Assembly: GCF_014287775.1 (NCBI RefSeq)
Contig: NZ_JACOOZ010000005.1
Coordinates: forward strand, 62,001-126,000
From: Eubacterium_G segne
Lineage (GTDB): Bacteria > Bacillota > Clostridia > Lachnospirales > Lachnospiraceae
Direction of reading: 5' to 3'
Length of the DNA stretch: 64,000 nt
Shown: piece after piece, positions 43,791 to 52,405 of the stretch
Position numbering within the stretch: position 1 is the first letter of the stretch
How the letters are laid out: each line of letters starts with the position of its first letter
Program-made: the position numbers and the translations under genes
The notes under the pieces: generated by a model
Told to the model about the DNA's origin: nothing
The model's database searches: none
Seen by the model: only the letters and a program-made list of their open reading frames with translations

Positions 43791-45137
43791 TTGGCATTTG
43801 AAAGCTTATCCGATAAGTTACAGAATATATTTAAAAATTTAAGAAGTAAAGGCCGTCTCACGGAAGATGATGTAAAGGCTGCCTTAAAAGAAGTAAAAAT
43901 TGCTTTATTAGAAGCAGATGTAAGCTTTAAGGTAGTAAAGGACTTTATTAAAAAGGTTCAGGAGAGAGCTGTAGGACAGGATGTTATGAGTTCTCTTACA
44001 CCGGGACAGATGGTTATTAAGATTGTTAACGAAGAGCTGACAGCACTTATGGGTTCTGAAACTACGGAGCTTAAGCTTCTTCCTGATAACCAGATAACGG
44101 TTATTATGATGATGGGTCTTCAGGGTGCGGGTAAAACTACAACCACTGCCAAGATAGCCGGCAAGTTAAAGGCTAAAGGTAAAAGACCGCTGTTAGTTGC
44201 CTGTGATGTTTACCGTCCTGCAGCTATTGACCAGTTAAAAATTAACGGTGAGAAACAGCAGGTTCCTGTATTTGCCATGGGAGACAAACAAAAGCCTCTT
44301 AATATTGCAAAGGCAAGTATTGAACATGCCAAAAAGAATGGCAATAATGTAGTTATTTTAGATACGGCAGGACGTTTACATGTTGATGAGGACATGATGA
44401 ATGAACTTGTGGAAATAAGAGACAATATTGATATTACACAGACTGTATTGGTTGTAGATGCCATGACAGGACAGGATGCTGTAAATGTAGCTAAGGAATT
44501 TAATGAAAAAATCGGTATTGACGGTATTATCGTTACTAAGTTAGACGGTGATACAAGAGGTGGTGCGGCATTATCAATTAAGGCAGTTACCGGAAAGCCG
44601 ATTCTTTATATAGGTATGGGAGAGAAACTTTCAGATTTAGAACAGTTTCATCCCGACAGAATGGCTTCAAGAATCCTTGGTATGGGTGATGTGTTATCAC
44701 TTATTGAAAAGGCTGAACAGGCTATAGATCAGGATAAGGCAAAAGAAATGGAACAAAGGCTTAGAAAGGCACAGTTTACATTTGATGATTATCTTGAATA
44801 TATGGGACAGATTAAGAACATGGGTGGTTTGTCATCACTTATTAATATGATTCCCGGGGTAGGCGGTCAGATTAAGGACGACATGCTTCCTGATGAGAAA
44901 CAGTTGGGAAAAATAGAAGCTATTATTTTTTCAATGACTAAAGAAGAAAGAGGAAATCCTGACCTGATTAATCCGTCAAGAAAAAGACGTATTGCCAATG
45001 GAGCAGGTGTAGACATTAGTGAAGTAAACAAACTGGTTAAGCAGTTTGAACAGGCAAGAAAAATGATGAAGAATATGCCTGGAATGATGGGGGGCAGGAA
45101 AAAACGAGGTGGATTTAAAATGCCTTTTGGCTTTTAG
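43791..45137 (+). CDS. ffh: Signal recognition particle protein Ffh
   Basis: SRP54 GTPase binding 4.5S/6S RNA and signal peptides. NG domain with GLQGAGKTTT near 106, DVYRPAAIDQL near 136, DTAGRLH near 187 and TKLDGDTRGG near 245, then the methionine-rich M domain (about 300-448, with MGGLSSLINMIPG, MMKNMPGMMGG). I prefer a TTG start at 43791: AGGAGG (43778-43783) is 7 nt away and the protein then begins MAFESLSDKLQ like other Ffh proteins. The ATG at 43785 is only 1 nt from the SD; it adds two residues. FtsY is at 41168. Confidence 0.96.
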   Translation: MAFESLSDKLQNIFKNLRSKGRLTEDDVKAALKEVKIALLEADVSFKVVKDFIKKVQERAVGQDVMSSLTPGQMVIKIVNEELTALMGSETTELKLLPDNQITVIMMMGLQGAGKTTTTAKIAGKLKAKGKRPLLVACDVYRPAAIDQLKINGEKQQVPVFAMGDKQKPLNIAKASIEHAKKNGNNVVILDTAGRLHVDEDMMNELVEIRDNIDITQTVLVVDAMTGQDAVNVAKEFNEKIGIDGIIVTKLDGDTRGGAALSIKAVTGKPILYIGMGEKLSDLEQFHPDRMASRILGMGDVLSLIEKAEQAIDQDKAKEMEQRLRKAQFTFDDYLEYMGQIKNMGGLSSLINMIPGVGGQIKDDMLPDEKQLGKIEAIIFSMTKEERGNPDLINPSRKRRIANGAGVDISEVNKLVKQFEQARKMMKNMPGMMGGRKKRGGFKMPFGF

Positions 45138-45181
45138 ATATAATTGACTAATTATCAGATAAAATTTATGGAGGTAAAAAA

Positions 45182-45427
45182 ATGGCAGTAAAAATTAGAT
45201 TAAAGAGAATGGGAAAGAAGAGAAATCCTGTTTACAGAATAGTTGTTGCTGATTCAAGATCACCTAGAGATGGAAGATTCGTTGAAGAAATCGGAACATA
45301 TGATCCAAATCAGGAACCAAGCTTAGTTACTGTAAATGAAGAAGCTGCAAAGAAATGGTTAGCTAACGGAGCACAGCCAACAGAAACAGTTGGAAAGCTT
45401 TTAAAGCAGGCCGGAATTGAAAAATAA
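45182..45427 (+). CDS. rpsP: 30S ribosomal protein S16
   Basis: 81 residues, beginning MAVKIRLKRMGKKRNPVYRI, typical S16; RDGRFVEEIGTYDP and the C-terminal WLANGAQPTETV fit. TGGAGG lies 8 nt before the ATG. Second gene of the ffh-rpsP-khpA run. Confidence 0.98.
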   Translation: MAVKIRLKRMGKKRNPVYRIVVADSRSPRDGRFVEEIGTYDPNQEPSLVTVNEEAAKKWLANGAQPTETVGKLLKQAGIEK

Positions 45428-45446
45428 TTAATCGGAGGGCAGATTC

Positions 45447-45677
45447 ATGAAAGAATTGGTAGAAACAATTGCAAAAGCACTTGTTGACTCTCCTGATGAA
45501 GTTGTAGTAACCCAGACAGAAAATGAAAGGGAAATTGTTATACAGTTACATGTTGCTTCAGATGATATGGGCAAGGTAATTGGAAAGCAGGGAAGAATTG
45601 CAAAGGCTATTCGTTCAGTAGTAAAGGCTGCATCTTCTAAATATGACAAGAAAGTTAAAGTAGAAATAGCAGAATAA
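45447..45677 (+). CDS. khpA: KH-domain RNA-binding protein KhpA (YlqC)
   Basis: 76-residue single KH domain with the GxxG-type loop GKVIGKQGRIAKAIR near 46-60. In Firmicutes it pairs with KhpB/Jag in RNA control of division and wall synthesis. CGGAGG precedes ATG. A clear terminator follows before rimM. Confidence 0.94.
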   Translation: MKELVETIAKALVDSPDEVVVTQTENEREIVIQLHVASDDMGKVIGKQGRIAKAIRSVVKAASSKYDKKVKVEIAE

Positions 45678-45699
45678 AGTATTACTTTAATGCAAGTGC

Positions 45700-45735
45700 A
45701 ACAAGGCTGGAGATTATTTCCAGCCTTGTTATTTC
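45700..45735 (+). terminator. Terminator after khpA
   Basis: A 12-bp stem (45700-45711 with 45719-45730), 7-nt loop, then ATTTCT, a weak T-tract. Confidence 0.72.
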
Positions 45736-45783
45736 TATAGGTGATTTAAAAAAATACATGCATTATATCAAGGCGAGGAAAAG

Positions 45784-46293
45784 ATGGAAAAATATTTAAG
45801 AGTTGGAGTTATAACATCTACCCATGGTGTTCATGGTGAAGTAAAAGTTTATCCTACAACAGATGACGTAAGAAGATTTGACTACTTAAAGGATGTAGTT
45901 TTAGATACAAAAAAAGGATATATGGAATTACAGGTTACAGGGGTAAAATATTTTAAAAACATGGTTATTTTGCGCTTTAAACAATTTGACAACGTAGACC
46001 AGGTTATTCCCTATAAAGGAATGGACTTACTTGTAACAAGGGAAAATGCAGTACCTCTTGAAGAAGGGGAATATTTTATAGTAGATATGGTAGGATGTAA
46101 AATCATTACTGATGAAGGGGAAGATTTCGGAGAGTTAGTGGATGTAATGCAAACAGGGGCAAACGACGTATATGTTGTCAAAACCCATGAAGGAAAAGAA
46201 GTGTTGCTTCCGGCCATAGATGAGTGTGTGTTGGAAAAAAATATTGAAAACAAGGTTATAAAAGTTCATATAATGAAAGGATTATTAGATTAA
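45784..46293 (+). CDS. rimM: Ribosome maturation factor RimM
   Basis: 169 residues; binds S19 and helps 30S head assembly. N-terminal RVGVITSTHGVHGEVKVYPTT and the PRC-barrel C-terminus (VDMVGCKIITDEGEDFGELVDV, VLLPAIDECV) are both present. Its stop overlaps trmD's ATG by one base. Confidence 0.96.
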   Translation: MEKYLRVGVITSTHGVHGEVKVYPTTDDVRRFDYLKDVVLDTKKGYMELQVTGVKYFKNMVILRFKQFDNVDQVIPYKGMDLLVTRENAVPLEEGEYFIVDMVGCKIITDEGEDFGELVDVMQTGANDVYVVKTHEGKEVLLPAIDECVLEKNIENKVIKVHIMKGLLD

Positions 46294-47021
46294 TGAATTT
46301 TCACGTTTTGACATTGTTTCCTGAAATGATTGAACAGGGGGTAAATACAAGTATTACCGGAAGGGCAATTCAGAATAATCTTATTAGCGTAAATGCAATT
46401 AACATAAGAGATTTTGCAGGAAATAAATATGGTCAGGTAGACGATTATCCATATGGTGGCGGTGCCGGAATGGTTATGCAGCCGGGGCCTGTATATAGAA
46501 GCTACGAGTCTGTGGTGGAAAAAATTGGCTACGCTCCAAGAGTTCTTTACATGACACCTCAGGGAAAGGTTTTTAACCAGGGTATGGCTGAAGAATTCGC
46601 AAAGGAAAAGGATATTGTTTTTCTATGCGGTCATTATGAAGGAATTGATGAGCGGGTGCTGGAAATGATAGTTACAGATAACGTGTCCATTGGAGATTAT
46701 GTACTTACGGGAGGGGAGCTTCCGTCTATGGTTATGATTGATGCCATATCAAGATTAGTTCCCGGAGTGCTTAACAATGAAGTTTCAGCGGAATTTGAAT
46801 CTTTTAATGATAATCTGCTGGAGTATCCTCAGTATACAAGGCCGGCAAAGTTTATGGAAAAGGATGTTCCGCCTATTCTTTTGTCAGGAGACCATGGAAA
46901 GGTTGACAGGTGGAGAAGAAATCAATCCATTCTAAGAACAATGGAAAGAAGGCCGGACTTAATGGAAAAGGCTAAACTGGATAAGGAAGACCTCAAATTC
47001 ATAAGAACCATGGAAAAATAA
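46293..47021 (+). CDS. trmD: tRNA (guanine37-N1)-methyltransferase
   Basis: SPOUT-fold enzyme, 242 residues. Family text: MNFHVLTLFPEMIEQG at the N-terminus, PYGGGAGMVM near 61, LCGHYEGIDERV near 111, and SIGDYVLTGGELP near 131 (knot region). Start overlaps rimM, indicating translational coupling. Confidence 0.97.
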   Translation: MNFHVLTLFPEMIEQGVNTSITGRAIQNNLISVNAINIRDFAGNKYGQVDDYPYGGGAGMVMQPGPVYRSYESVVEKIGYAPRVLYMTPQGKVFNQGMAEEFAKEKDIVFLCGHYEGIDERVLEMIVTDNVSIGDYVLTGGELPSMVMIDAISRLVPGVLNNEVSAEFESFNDNLLEYPQYTRPAKFMEKDVPPILLSGDHGKVDRWRRNQSILRTMERRPDLMEKAKLDKEDLKFIRTMEK

Positions 47022-47024
47022 TAC

Positions 47025-47053
47025 TTGCAAAAAAAGACAAGTTATGTTAAGAT
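47025..47053 (+). promoter_or_regulatory. Promoter of rplS
   Basis: TTGCAA (47025-47030), 17-nt spacer, TAAGAT (47048-47053), directly after trmD. It would give a leader of about 80 nt. Confidence 0.5.
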
Positions 47054-47059
47054 AACAAA

Positions 47060-47138
47060 TGCTGTATAAAAGTAATAAAAGATGGTCCTCTGTTACCGGT
47101 CTGGTATTAAGAACATCGGAATAAATGAGGAGGATATT
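47060..47138 (+). promoter_or_regulatory. Possible L19 leader region
   Basis: Between the promoter and rplS a small fold is possible (GATG 47081-47084 with CATC near 47113-47116, enclosing TACC/GGTA around 47094-47106). L19 leader motifs are known in Firmicutes, but I cannot match the consensus by eye. SD GAGGAGG ends it. Confidence 0.3.
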
Positions 47139-47483
47139 ATGCAGGAATTAATCAAAGAAATTGAAGCAGCTCAGATTAAGGAAGTTACAGATTTTAACGT
47201 AGGTGATACTATTAAGGTTCACGCTAAGATCGTGGAAGGAAACCGTGAAAGAATTCAGGTTTTTGAAGGTCTTGTTATTAAGAAACAGGGTGGAAGCAAC
47301 AGAGCAACATTTACTGTAAGAAAGAACTCAAATGGTATCGGTGTTGAAAGAACATGGCCACTTTACTCACCATCAATCGCTAACATCGAAGTTGTTAGAA
47401 GAGGTAAAGTTAGAAGAGCTAAACTTAACTACATCAGAAGCAGAGTTGGTAAAGCTGCTAAGGTTAAAGAATTAGTTAAATAA
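47139..47483 (+). CDS. rplS: 50S ribosomal protein L19
   Basis: 114 residues, with the L19 pattern VGDTIKVHAKIVEGNRERIQVFEG near 21-44 and VERTWPLYSPSI near 70-81. Start at 47139 follows GAGGAGG; the reading from 47082 is a leader-frame extension. Confidence 0.97.
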   Translation: MQELIKEIEAAQIKEVTDFNVGDTIKVHAKIVEGNRERIQVFEGLVIKKQGGSNRATFTVRKNSNGIGVERTWPLYSPSIANIEVVRRGKVRRAKLNYIRSRVGKAAKVKELVK

Positions 47484-47497
47484 TAATGACTACTTTC

Positions 47498-47528
47498 AAA
47501 AGGAGCGGGTTTTACTCGTTCCTTTTTT
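47498..47528 (+). terminator. Terminator after rplS
   Basis: A 10-bp stem with one G-T pair (47498-47507 with 47517-47526), 9-nt loop and T6. Confidence 0.8.
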
Positions 47529-47553
47529 CGTCATTTAAAACAGGGAGATTGTA

Positions 47554-48396
47554 ATGGATTATCAGTGGTATCCGGGGCATATGACTAAGGCTATGCGCCA
47601 GATGAAAGAAGATATAAAACTTATAGATTTAGTTATAGGATTATTAGATGCAAGAATTCCCATTAGCAGTAGAAATCCTGACATAGATAATTTGGGAAAA
47701 AATAAGGCAAGACTTGTTTTGCTTAACAAATCAGATTTAGCTGATGAAGCACAGAACAATAAATGGATACAGTATTTCAAGGATAAGGGAATTATTGCCT
47801 TAAAAATTAATTCAAAAAATAAACAGGGAATTAAAGATATAAACAATGCGGTTTTAACTGTATGTAAAGAAAAAATAGAACGGGATAAAAGAAAAGGTAT
47901 AAAAAACAGACCTGTAAGGGCTATGGTAGTTGGAATACCTAATGTGGGAAAATCTACATTTATTAATGCATATGCAGGTAAAAATTGTGCCAAAACAGGA
48001 AACAAGCCGGGAGTAACCAAGGGAAAGCAGTGGATTAGGCTTGGTAAGAACTTAGAACTGTTAGACACACCGGGAGTGTTGTGGCCTAAGTTTGATGACC
48101 AGAAAATTGGATTGCACCTTGCTTTTATCGGTTCAATGAATGATAATAATCTTGATATGGCAGAACTGGCTTATCAGCTTATCAAGGAAGTCTCAAAAAC
48201 ATATCCGGAGGCATTTCTTAACAGATATGGTATAGTGGGAGATGAAGACCCTTTACAGGTAATGTATCAGGTAGCGGAAGTCAGAGGATGCAAGTTAAAG
48301 GGTAACAAACCTGATCTTGATAAAACATCATCTATGATTATGGATGATTTTAGAAGTGGAAAGTTAGGCAGAATAACTATTGACTGCTTGAATTAG
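47554..48396 (+). CDS. ylqF: Ribosome biogenesis GTPase RbgA/YlqF
   Basis: Circularly permuted GTPase for late 50S assembly, 280 residues. MDYQWYPGHMTKAMRQM at the N-terminus is the family start, G4 (LNKSDLAD) comes before G1 (GIPNVGKSTF near 132) and G3 (DTPGVLWP near 172), the expected permuted order. rnhB follows after 9 nt. Confidence 0.96.
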   Translation: MDYQWYPGHMTKAMRQMKEDIKLIDLVIGLLDARIPISSRNPDIDNLGKNKARLVLLNKSDLADEAQNNKWIQYFKDKGIIALKINSKNKQGIKDINNAVLTVCKEKIERDKRKGIKNRPVRAMVVGIPNVGKSTFINAYAGKNCAKTGNKPGVTKGKQWIRLGKNLELLDTPGVLWPKFDDQKIGLHLAFIGSMNDNNLDMAELAYQLIKEVSKTYPEAFLNRYGIVGDEDPLQVMYQVAEVRGCKLKGNKPDLDKTSSMIMDDFRSGKLGRITIDCLN

Positions 48397-48405
48397 AGGA
48401 ATAAA

Positions 48406-49161
48406 ATGCAAAGTATTAACGAGATAAAAGAGATACTTAAAAACACAGATGTAACAGCCCTAAGTGAATTTATAAAGCATTATAATACTGATGAAAGAAG
48501 CGGTGTTAAAAAGCTGGTACTTAAGGCAGAAAAAGAAATAGAGGCTTATAATAAGGAAGTTGCCAGAACCGAAAATCTGAAATTTTTTGAAAATAAGTAT
48601 AGTGATTATAATTATATTTGTGGAATTGATGAGGTGGGAAGAGGTCCTCTTGCGGGTCCGGTAGTTGCCGGAGCGGTTATATTGCCAAAGGATTGTGATA
48701 TTTTGTATATTAATGATTCCAAAAAGCTTACGGCATCCAAAAGAGAGGAATTATTTCAGATAATAATGGAAAAGGCAGTAAGTGCCAAAACGGCTTTGGT
48801 AAGCCCTCAGTATATAGATAAAGTAAACATTTTGCAGGCAACATATGAGGCTATGAGAAAAGCCATTGCAACTTTAAATGTGCAGCCTGATATTTTGTTA
48901 AATGATGCAGTAAATATCCCTTTGGTTAATATTAAACAGGTTCCTATTATAAAAGGAGATGCCAAAAGCATTTCCATAGGGGCTGCAAGTATTATTGCAA
49001 AGGTTACAAGGGATGCAATGATGGTGGAATATGACAAAATATATCCGGAATATGATTTCGCATCTAATAAGGGATATGGCTCTGCAAAGCATATAGAAGC
49101 CCTGAAGAAATATGGTCCATGTCCAATTCACAGAAGGTCATTTATACATAATTTTATATAA
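48406..49161 (+). CDS. rnhB: Ribonuclease HII
   Basis: 251 residues, with an N-terminal extension of about 70 residues found in Bacillus-type enzymes. Catalytic region CGIDEVGRGPLAGPVVAGAV (about 70-89) and DSKKLT near 103; GYGSAKHIEAL near 223. Removes RNA from RNA-DNA hybrids. Part of a tight ylqF-rnhB-yraN run. Confidence 0.95.
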   Translation: MQSINEIKEILKNTDVTALSEFIKHYNTDERSGVKKLVLKAEKEIEAYNKEVARTENLKFFENKYSDYNYICGIDEVGRGPLAGPVVAGAVILPKDCDILYINDSKKLTASKREELFQIIMEKAVSAKTALVSPQYIDKVNILQATYEAMRKAIATLNVQPDILLNDAVNIPLVNIKQVPIIKGDAKSISIGAASIIAKVTRDAMMVEYDKIYPEYDFASNKGYGSAKHIEALKKYGPCPIHRRSFIHNFI

Positions 49162-49175
49162 CATAAAGGGGATAC

Positions 49176-49526
49176 ATGAACAAACGTAATATTGGCAGTC
49201 TGTATGAGGAAAAGGCAGTAGAATATCTTAAAAATAATGGCTTTACGGTTATTGTTAAAAATTTCAGATGCCCTAAGGGTGAGATTGATATTATAGCCAT
49301 AAAAGAAGATATATTGCGGTTTATTGAGGTAAAATACAGAAAAAATACTGAATACGGATATGCAAAAGAGGCAGTAAATAAGACAAAAATGAATAAAATA
49401 TATAATTCGGCAATGTGGTTTATTACCTGTAATCCGGTATATTCAGACACCCAGTGCAGTTTTGATGTAATAAGTATTCAGGGTGATAATATTGAGTATA
49501 TTTTTAACAGTTTTAATTCATTTTAA
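49176..49526 (+). CDS. yraN: YraN/UPF0102 endonuclease-like protein
   Basis: 116 residues. Restriction-endonuclease-like fold: GSLYEEKAVEYLKNNGF, then NFRCPKGEIDIIAI and FIEVKYRK, giving the E...D...ExK pattern. Usually encoded next to rnhB, as here. Function unproven; role in DNA repair is proposed for the family. Confidence 0.92.
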   Translation: MNKRNIGSLYEEKAVEYLKNNGFTVIVKNFRCPKGEIDIIAIKEDILRFIEVKYRKNTEYGYAKEAVNKTKMNKIYNSAMWFITCNPVYSDTQCSFDVISIQGDNIEYIFNSFNSF

Positions 49527-49540
49527 TAGATGAGGTATAA

Positions 49541-50395
49541 ATGAAAAATATAGTTATTTTAAATAAAGAAAACAGAAATAGTACAAGGATTAACTTTAAA
49601 GATAATGTTCCTTATATATCTTACAGGGCTCTTGCTGATATTAAGTGGCTTAAAAACGGATTTTCAACCAGACTTGGAGGGGTAAGCGAGGGAGTTCTTT
49701 CTACCATGAATTTAGGCTTTGGAAGAAATGATTTGCCGGAAAATGTTGTAAAGAACCATGAAATTATTGCAAATGCCATTGGATTTAATCCTGAAAATAT
49801 CGTGGCAAGTAAGCAGACTCACACAACAAATGTAAAAATAGTGTCAAAAAAAGATTGTGGCAAAGGTATTTACAGGGAACGGGATTATGATGATGTAGAT
49901 GGAATGATAACCAATGAAAAGGGAATTGTATTGGCAACATATTTTGCAGACTGTGTTCCTTTGTATATGGTAGATACTAAAAATAAAGCCATAGGGCTTA
50001 GTCATTCAGGATGGAGAGGAACTGTAGGAAAAATAGGAAAGGTTACTTTGGATTTAATGAAAGAAACTTACGGAACCAATCCTAAGGATGTAATAGCCTG
50101 CATCGGACCTTCAATATGCAGAGACTGCTACGAAGTAAGTGAAGATGTGGCAACTGAATTTGAAGCCGCTTTTAAGGGTAGGGAAAAAGATATTTTAATT
50201 AATAAAGGTAATGGTAAATATCAGTTGGATTTGTGGGAATGTAATTATATAATATTTAAGGAATGTGGTGTATACGAAGAAAACATACATATGCCGGATA
50301 TTTGTACATGTCACAACATGGAAATGATGTTTTCCCACAGGGCAACACAAGGCAGAAGAGGAAATCTTGCTGCATTTTTAAGTATAGATAAATGA
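49541..50395 (+). CDS. pgeF: Laccase-domain protein, peptidoglycan editing factor PgeF
   Basis: 284 residues, YfiH/YlmD family. Zn/Cu-site residues: KQTHTTNV (His near 87), FADCVPLYMVD (Cys near 142) and HSGWRGTVGKIG (near 160). PgeF proteins correct misincorporated amino acids in cell-wall precursors, or act as purine-nucleoside enzymes; specificity is unknown here. der follows after 19 nt. Confidence 0.9.
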   Translation: MKNIVILNKENRNSTRINFKDNVPYISYRALADIKWLKNGFSTRLGGVSEGVLSTMNLGFGRNDLPENVVKNHEIIANAIGFNPENIVASKQTHTTNVKIVSKKDCGKGIYRERDYDDVDGMITNEKGIVLATYFADCVPLYMVDTKNKAIGLSHSGWRGTVGKIGKVTLDLMKETYGTNPKDVIACIGPSICRDCYEVSEDVATEFEAAFKGREKDILINKGNGKYQLDLWECNYIIFKECGVYEENIHMPDICTCHNMEMMFSHRATQGRRGNLAAFLSIDK

Positions 50396-50414
50396 TAAAC
50401 AGAGAGGTGTATAT

Positions 50415-51737
50415 ATGAATAAACCTATAGTAGCTATAGTTGGAAGACCAAATGTAGGAAAATCTACATTATTTAATGCATTAGCAGGTCAGATGATTTC
50501 AATAGTAAAAGATACTCCGGGGGTAACAAGAGATAGAATATATGCAGATATCGACTGGCTTAACCACCAGTTTACATTAATTGATACAGGAGGAATTGAG
50601 CCGGACAGCAGTGATATTATATTGTCACAAATGAGAGAACAGGCGCAGATTGCCATAGATACTGCAGATGTTATAATTTTTATGACAGATGTAAAACAGG
50701 GACTTATTGATGCTGATGCAAAAGTGGCAGATATGCTTAGAAGAAGCAGAAAACCGGTTATTCTTGTAGTAAATAAAGTGGATAATTACAATAAAATGAT
50801 GGCCGATGTTTTTGAGTTTTATAACTTGGGAATCGGGGAGCCTATAGCAATTTCAGCAGCCCAGAGAAGCGGACTTGGTGATATGTTAGATAAGGTTACT
50901 GAGCATTTTGCATCTCTTAAGCTAGAGGCAGAGGATGATGACAGACCTCGAATTGCCATAGTGGGAAAACCAAATGTAGGAAAGTCCTCTATTATCAACA
51001 AACTTACAGGAGAAAGCAGGGTAATTGTTTCTAATATTGCAGGAACTACAAGAGATGCCATTGATACAGACGTTAAATGGAACGGAAGGGAATATGTATT
51101 TATAGATACGGCAGGACTTAGAAGAAAATCAAAGGTAAAGGAAGAAATTGAAAAATACAGTATTATAAGAACCGTTACTGCAGTGGAACGTGCCGATGTG
51201 GTGGTTATTGTAATTGATGCCATTGAAGGAGTAACGGAGCAGGATGCTAAAATAGCAGGTATTGCCCATGAAAACGGTAAAGGTGTCATTATTGCAGTAA
51301 ATAAATGGGATGCCATAGAAAAGAATGACAAAACGGTTTATGAATATAGTAATAAAGTAAGACAAATTTTATCTTTTATGCCATATGCGGAAATTATGTT
51401 TATTTCAGCTTTAACAGGACAGAGATTATACAAGCTTTTTGACATGATTGATTTTGTAATTGAAAATCATTCAATGAGAGTTGAAACAGGAATACTTAAT
51501 GAAATTATGGCAGAGGCAGTTGCTATGCAGCAACCACCATCAGATAAGGGTAAGAGATTAAAACTGTTTTATATTACTCAGGTTGCGGTAAAACCACCTA
51601 CATTTGTTATTTTTGTAAATGACAAAGAATTAATGCACTTTTCTTACACAAGATATATTGAAAATAAGATTCGTGAAGCATTTGGATTTAAGGGAACTCC
51701 TCTTAGATTTATTATCAGGGAAAGGAAGGAGAAGTAA
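50415..51737 (+). CDS. der: Ribosome biogenesis GTPase Der (EngA)
   Basis: 440 residues with two tandem GTPase domains: GRPNVGKST (10-18) and GKPNVGKSS (near 183), DTGGIEP near 57, DTAGLRRKSKV near 232, and NKVD/NKWD. KH-like domain ends in FIIRERKEK. Essential for 50S assembly. Stop overlaps plsY's ATG by one base. Confidence 0.98.
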   Translation: MNKPIVAIVGRPNVGKSTLFNALAGQMISIVKDTPGVTRDRIYADIDWLNHQFTLIDTGGIEPDSSDIILSQMREQAQIAIDTADVIIFMTDVKQGLIDADAKVADMLRRSRKPVILVVNKVDNYNKMMADVFEFYNLGIGEPIAISAAQRSGLGDMLDKVTEHFASLKLEAEDDDRPRIAIVGKPNVGKSSIINKLTGESRVIVSNIAGTTRDAIDTDVKWNGREYVFIDTAGLRRKSKVKEEIEKYSIIRTVTAVERADVVVIVIDAIEGVTEQDAKIAGIAHENGKGVIIAVNKWDAIEKNDKTVYEYSNKVRQILSFMPYAEIMFISALTGQRLYKLFDMIDFVIENHSMRVETGILNEIMAEAVAMQQPPSDKGKRLKLFYITQVAVKPPTFVIFVNDKELMHFSYTRYIENKIREAFGFKGTPLRFIIRERKEK

Positions 51738-52405
51738 TGGTTTTACAAAAGGCACTTTGTATTATAATAGGATATGTTTTCGGTTTGTTTCAGACGGGAT
51801 TTATCATTGGGAAAATGCATAATATAGATATAAGGGATTATGGCAGTGGTAATTCAGGAACTACCAATACCATGAGAACTTTAGGTAAAAAATATGGATT
51901 TATAACATATTTTGGGGATGCCCTAAAGGCTGTTTTTGCCATTATCCTTACATCATTTATGTTTGGAAAGGTATGTAGTGACAGCATGATGGTTATTGCT
52001 TTATATACGGGACTTGGAGTAGTTCTGGGACACAATTTTCCTTTTTATATGAATTTTAAAGGGGGAAAGGGAATAGCGGCATCATCAGGAGTGATTTTTG
52101 CAATATCATTTTTTGACTGGAAGTTTGTTATAATGGGCTTTTTGACATTCTTTATAGCCCTTTATCTCACAAAATATGTATCATTTAGTTCTCTTTGCAT
52201 GATGACGGGATTTTTTATTGAAATGATTGTATGGGGACAGTTGGGAATGGTACATAACCTCCATAGCAATGATAAAATAGAAGCTTATATTTTAGTTTTC
52301 ATTATGACTGCTCTTTCTTTTATAAGACATAAAGAAAATATTAAGCGTCTTTTAAATGGAACTGAGAGAAAAATCGGTCATAAAAAGGAGGAAAGCAATG
52401 GCTAA
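51737..52405 (+). CDS. plsY: Glycerol-3-phosphate acyltransferase PlsY
   Basis: Integral membrane enzyme that acylates glycerol-3-phosphate with acyl-phosphate from PlsX (35575). 222 residues, about five helices. Motifs: GSGNSGTTNTMRTLG (about 34-48), GHNFPFYMNFKGGKGIAAS (about 98-116). Followed by gpsA, whose SD lies inside its 3' end (8-nt overlap). Confidence 0.95.
   Translation: MVLQKALCIIIGYVFGLFQTGFIIGKMHNIDIRDYGSGNSGTTNTMRTLGKKYGFITYFGDALKAVFAIILTSFMFGKVCSDSMMVIALYTGLGVVLGHNFPFYMNFKGGKGIAASSGVIFAISFFDWKFVIMGFLTFFIALYLTKYVSFSSLCMMTGFFIEMIVWGQLGMVHNLHSNDKIEAYILVFIMTALSFIRHKENIKRLLNGTERKIGHKKEESNG

Noticed and set aside
47562..48068. 168-residue minus-strand ORF opposite ylqF
   Set aside because: Antisense shadow of a conserved GTPase; its composition mirrors the plus-strand codons.
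50819..51331. 170-residue minus-strand ORF opposite der
   Set aside because: Antisense shadow; no start signal and no family pattern.
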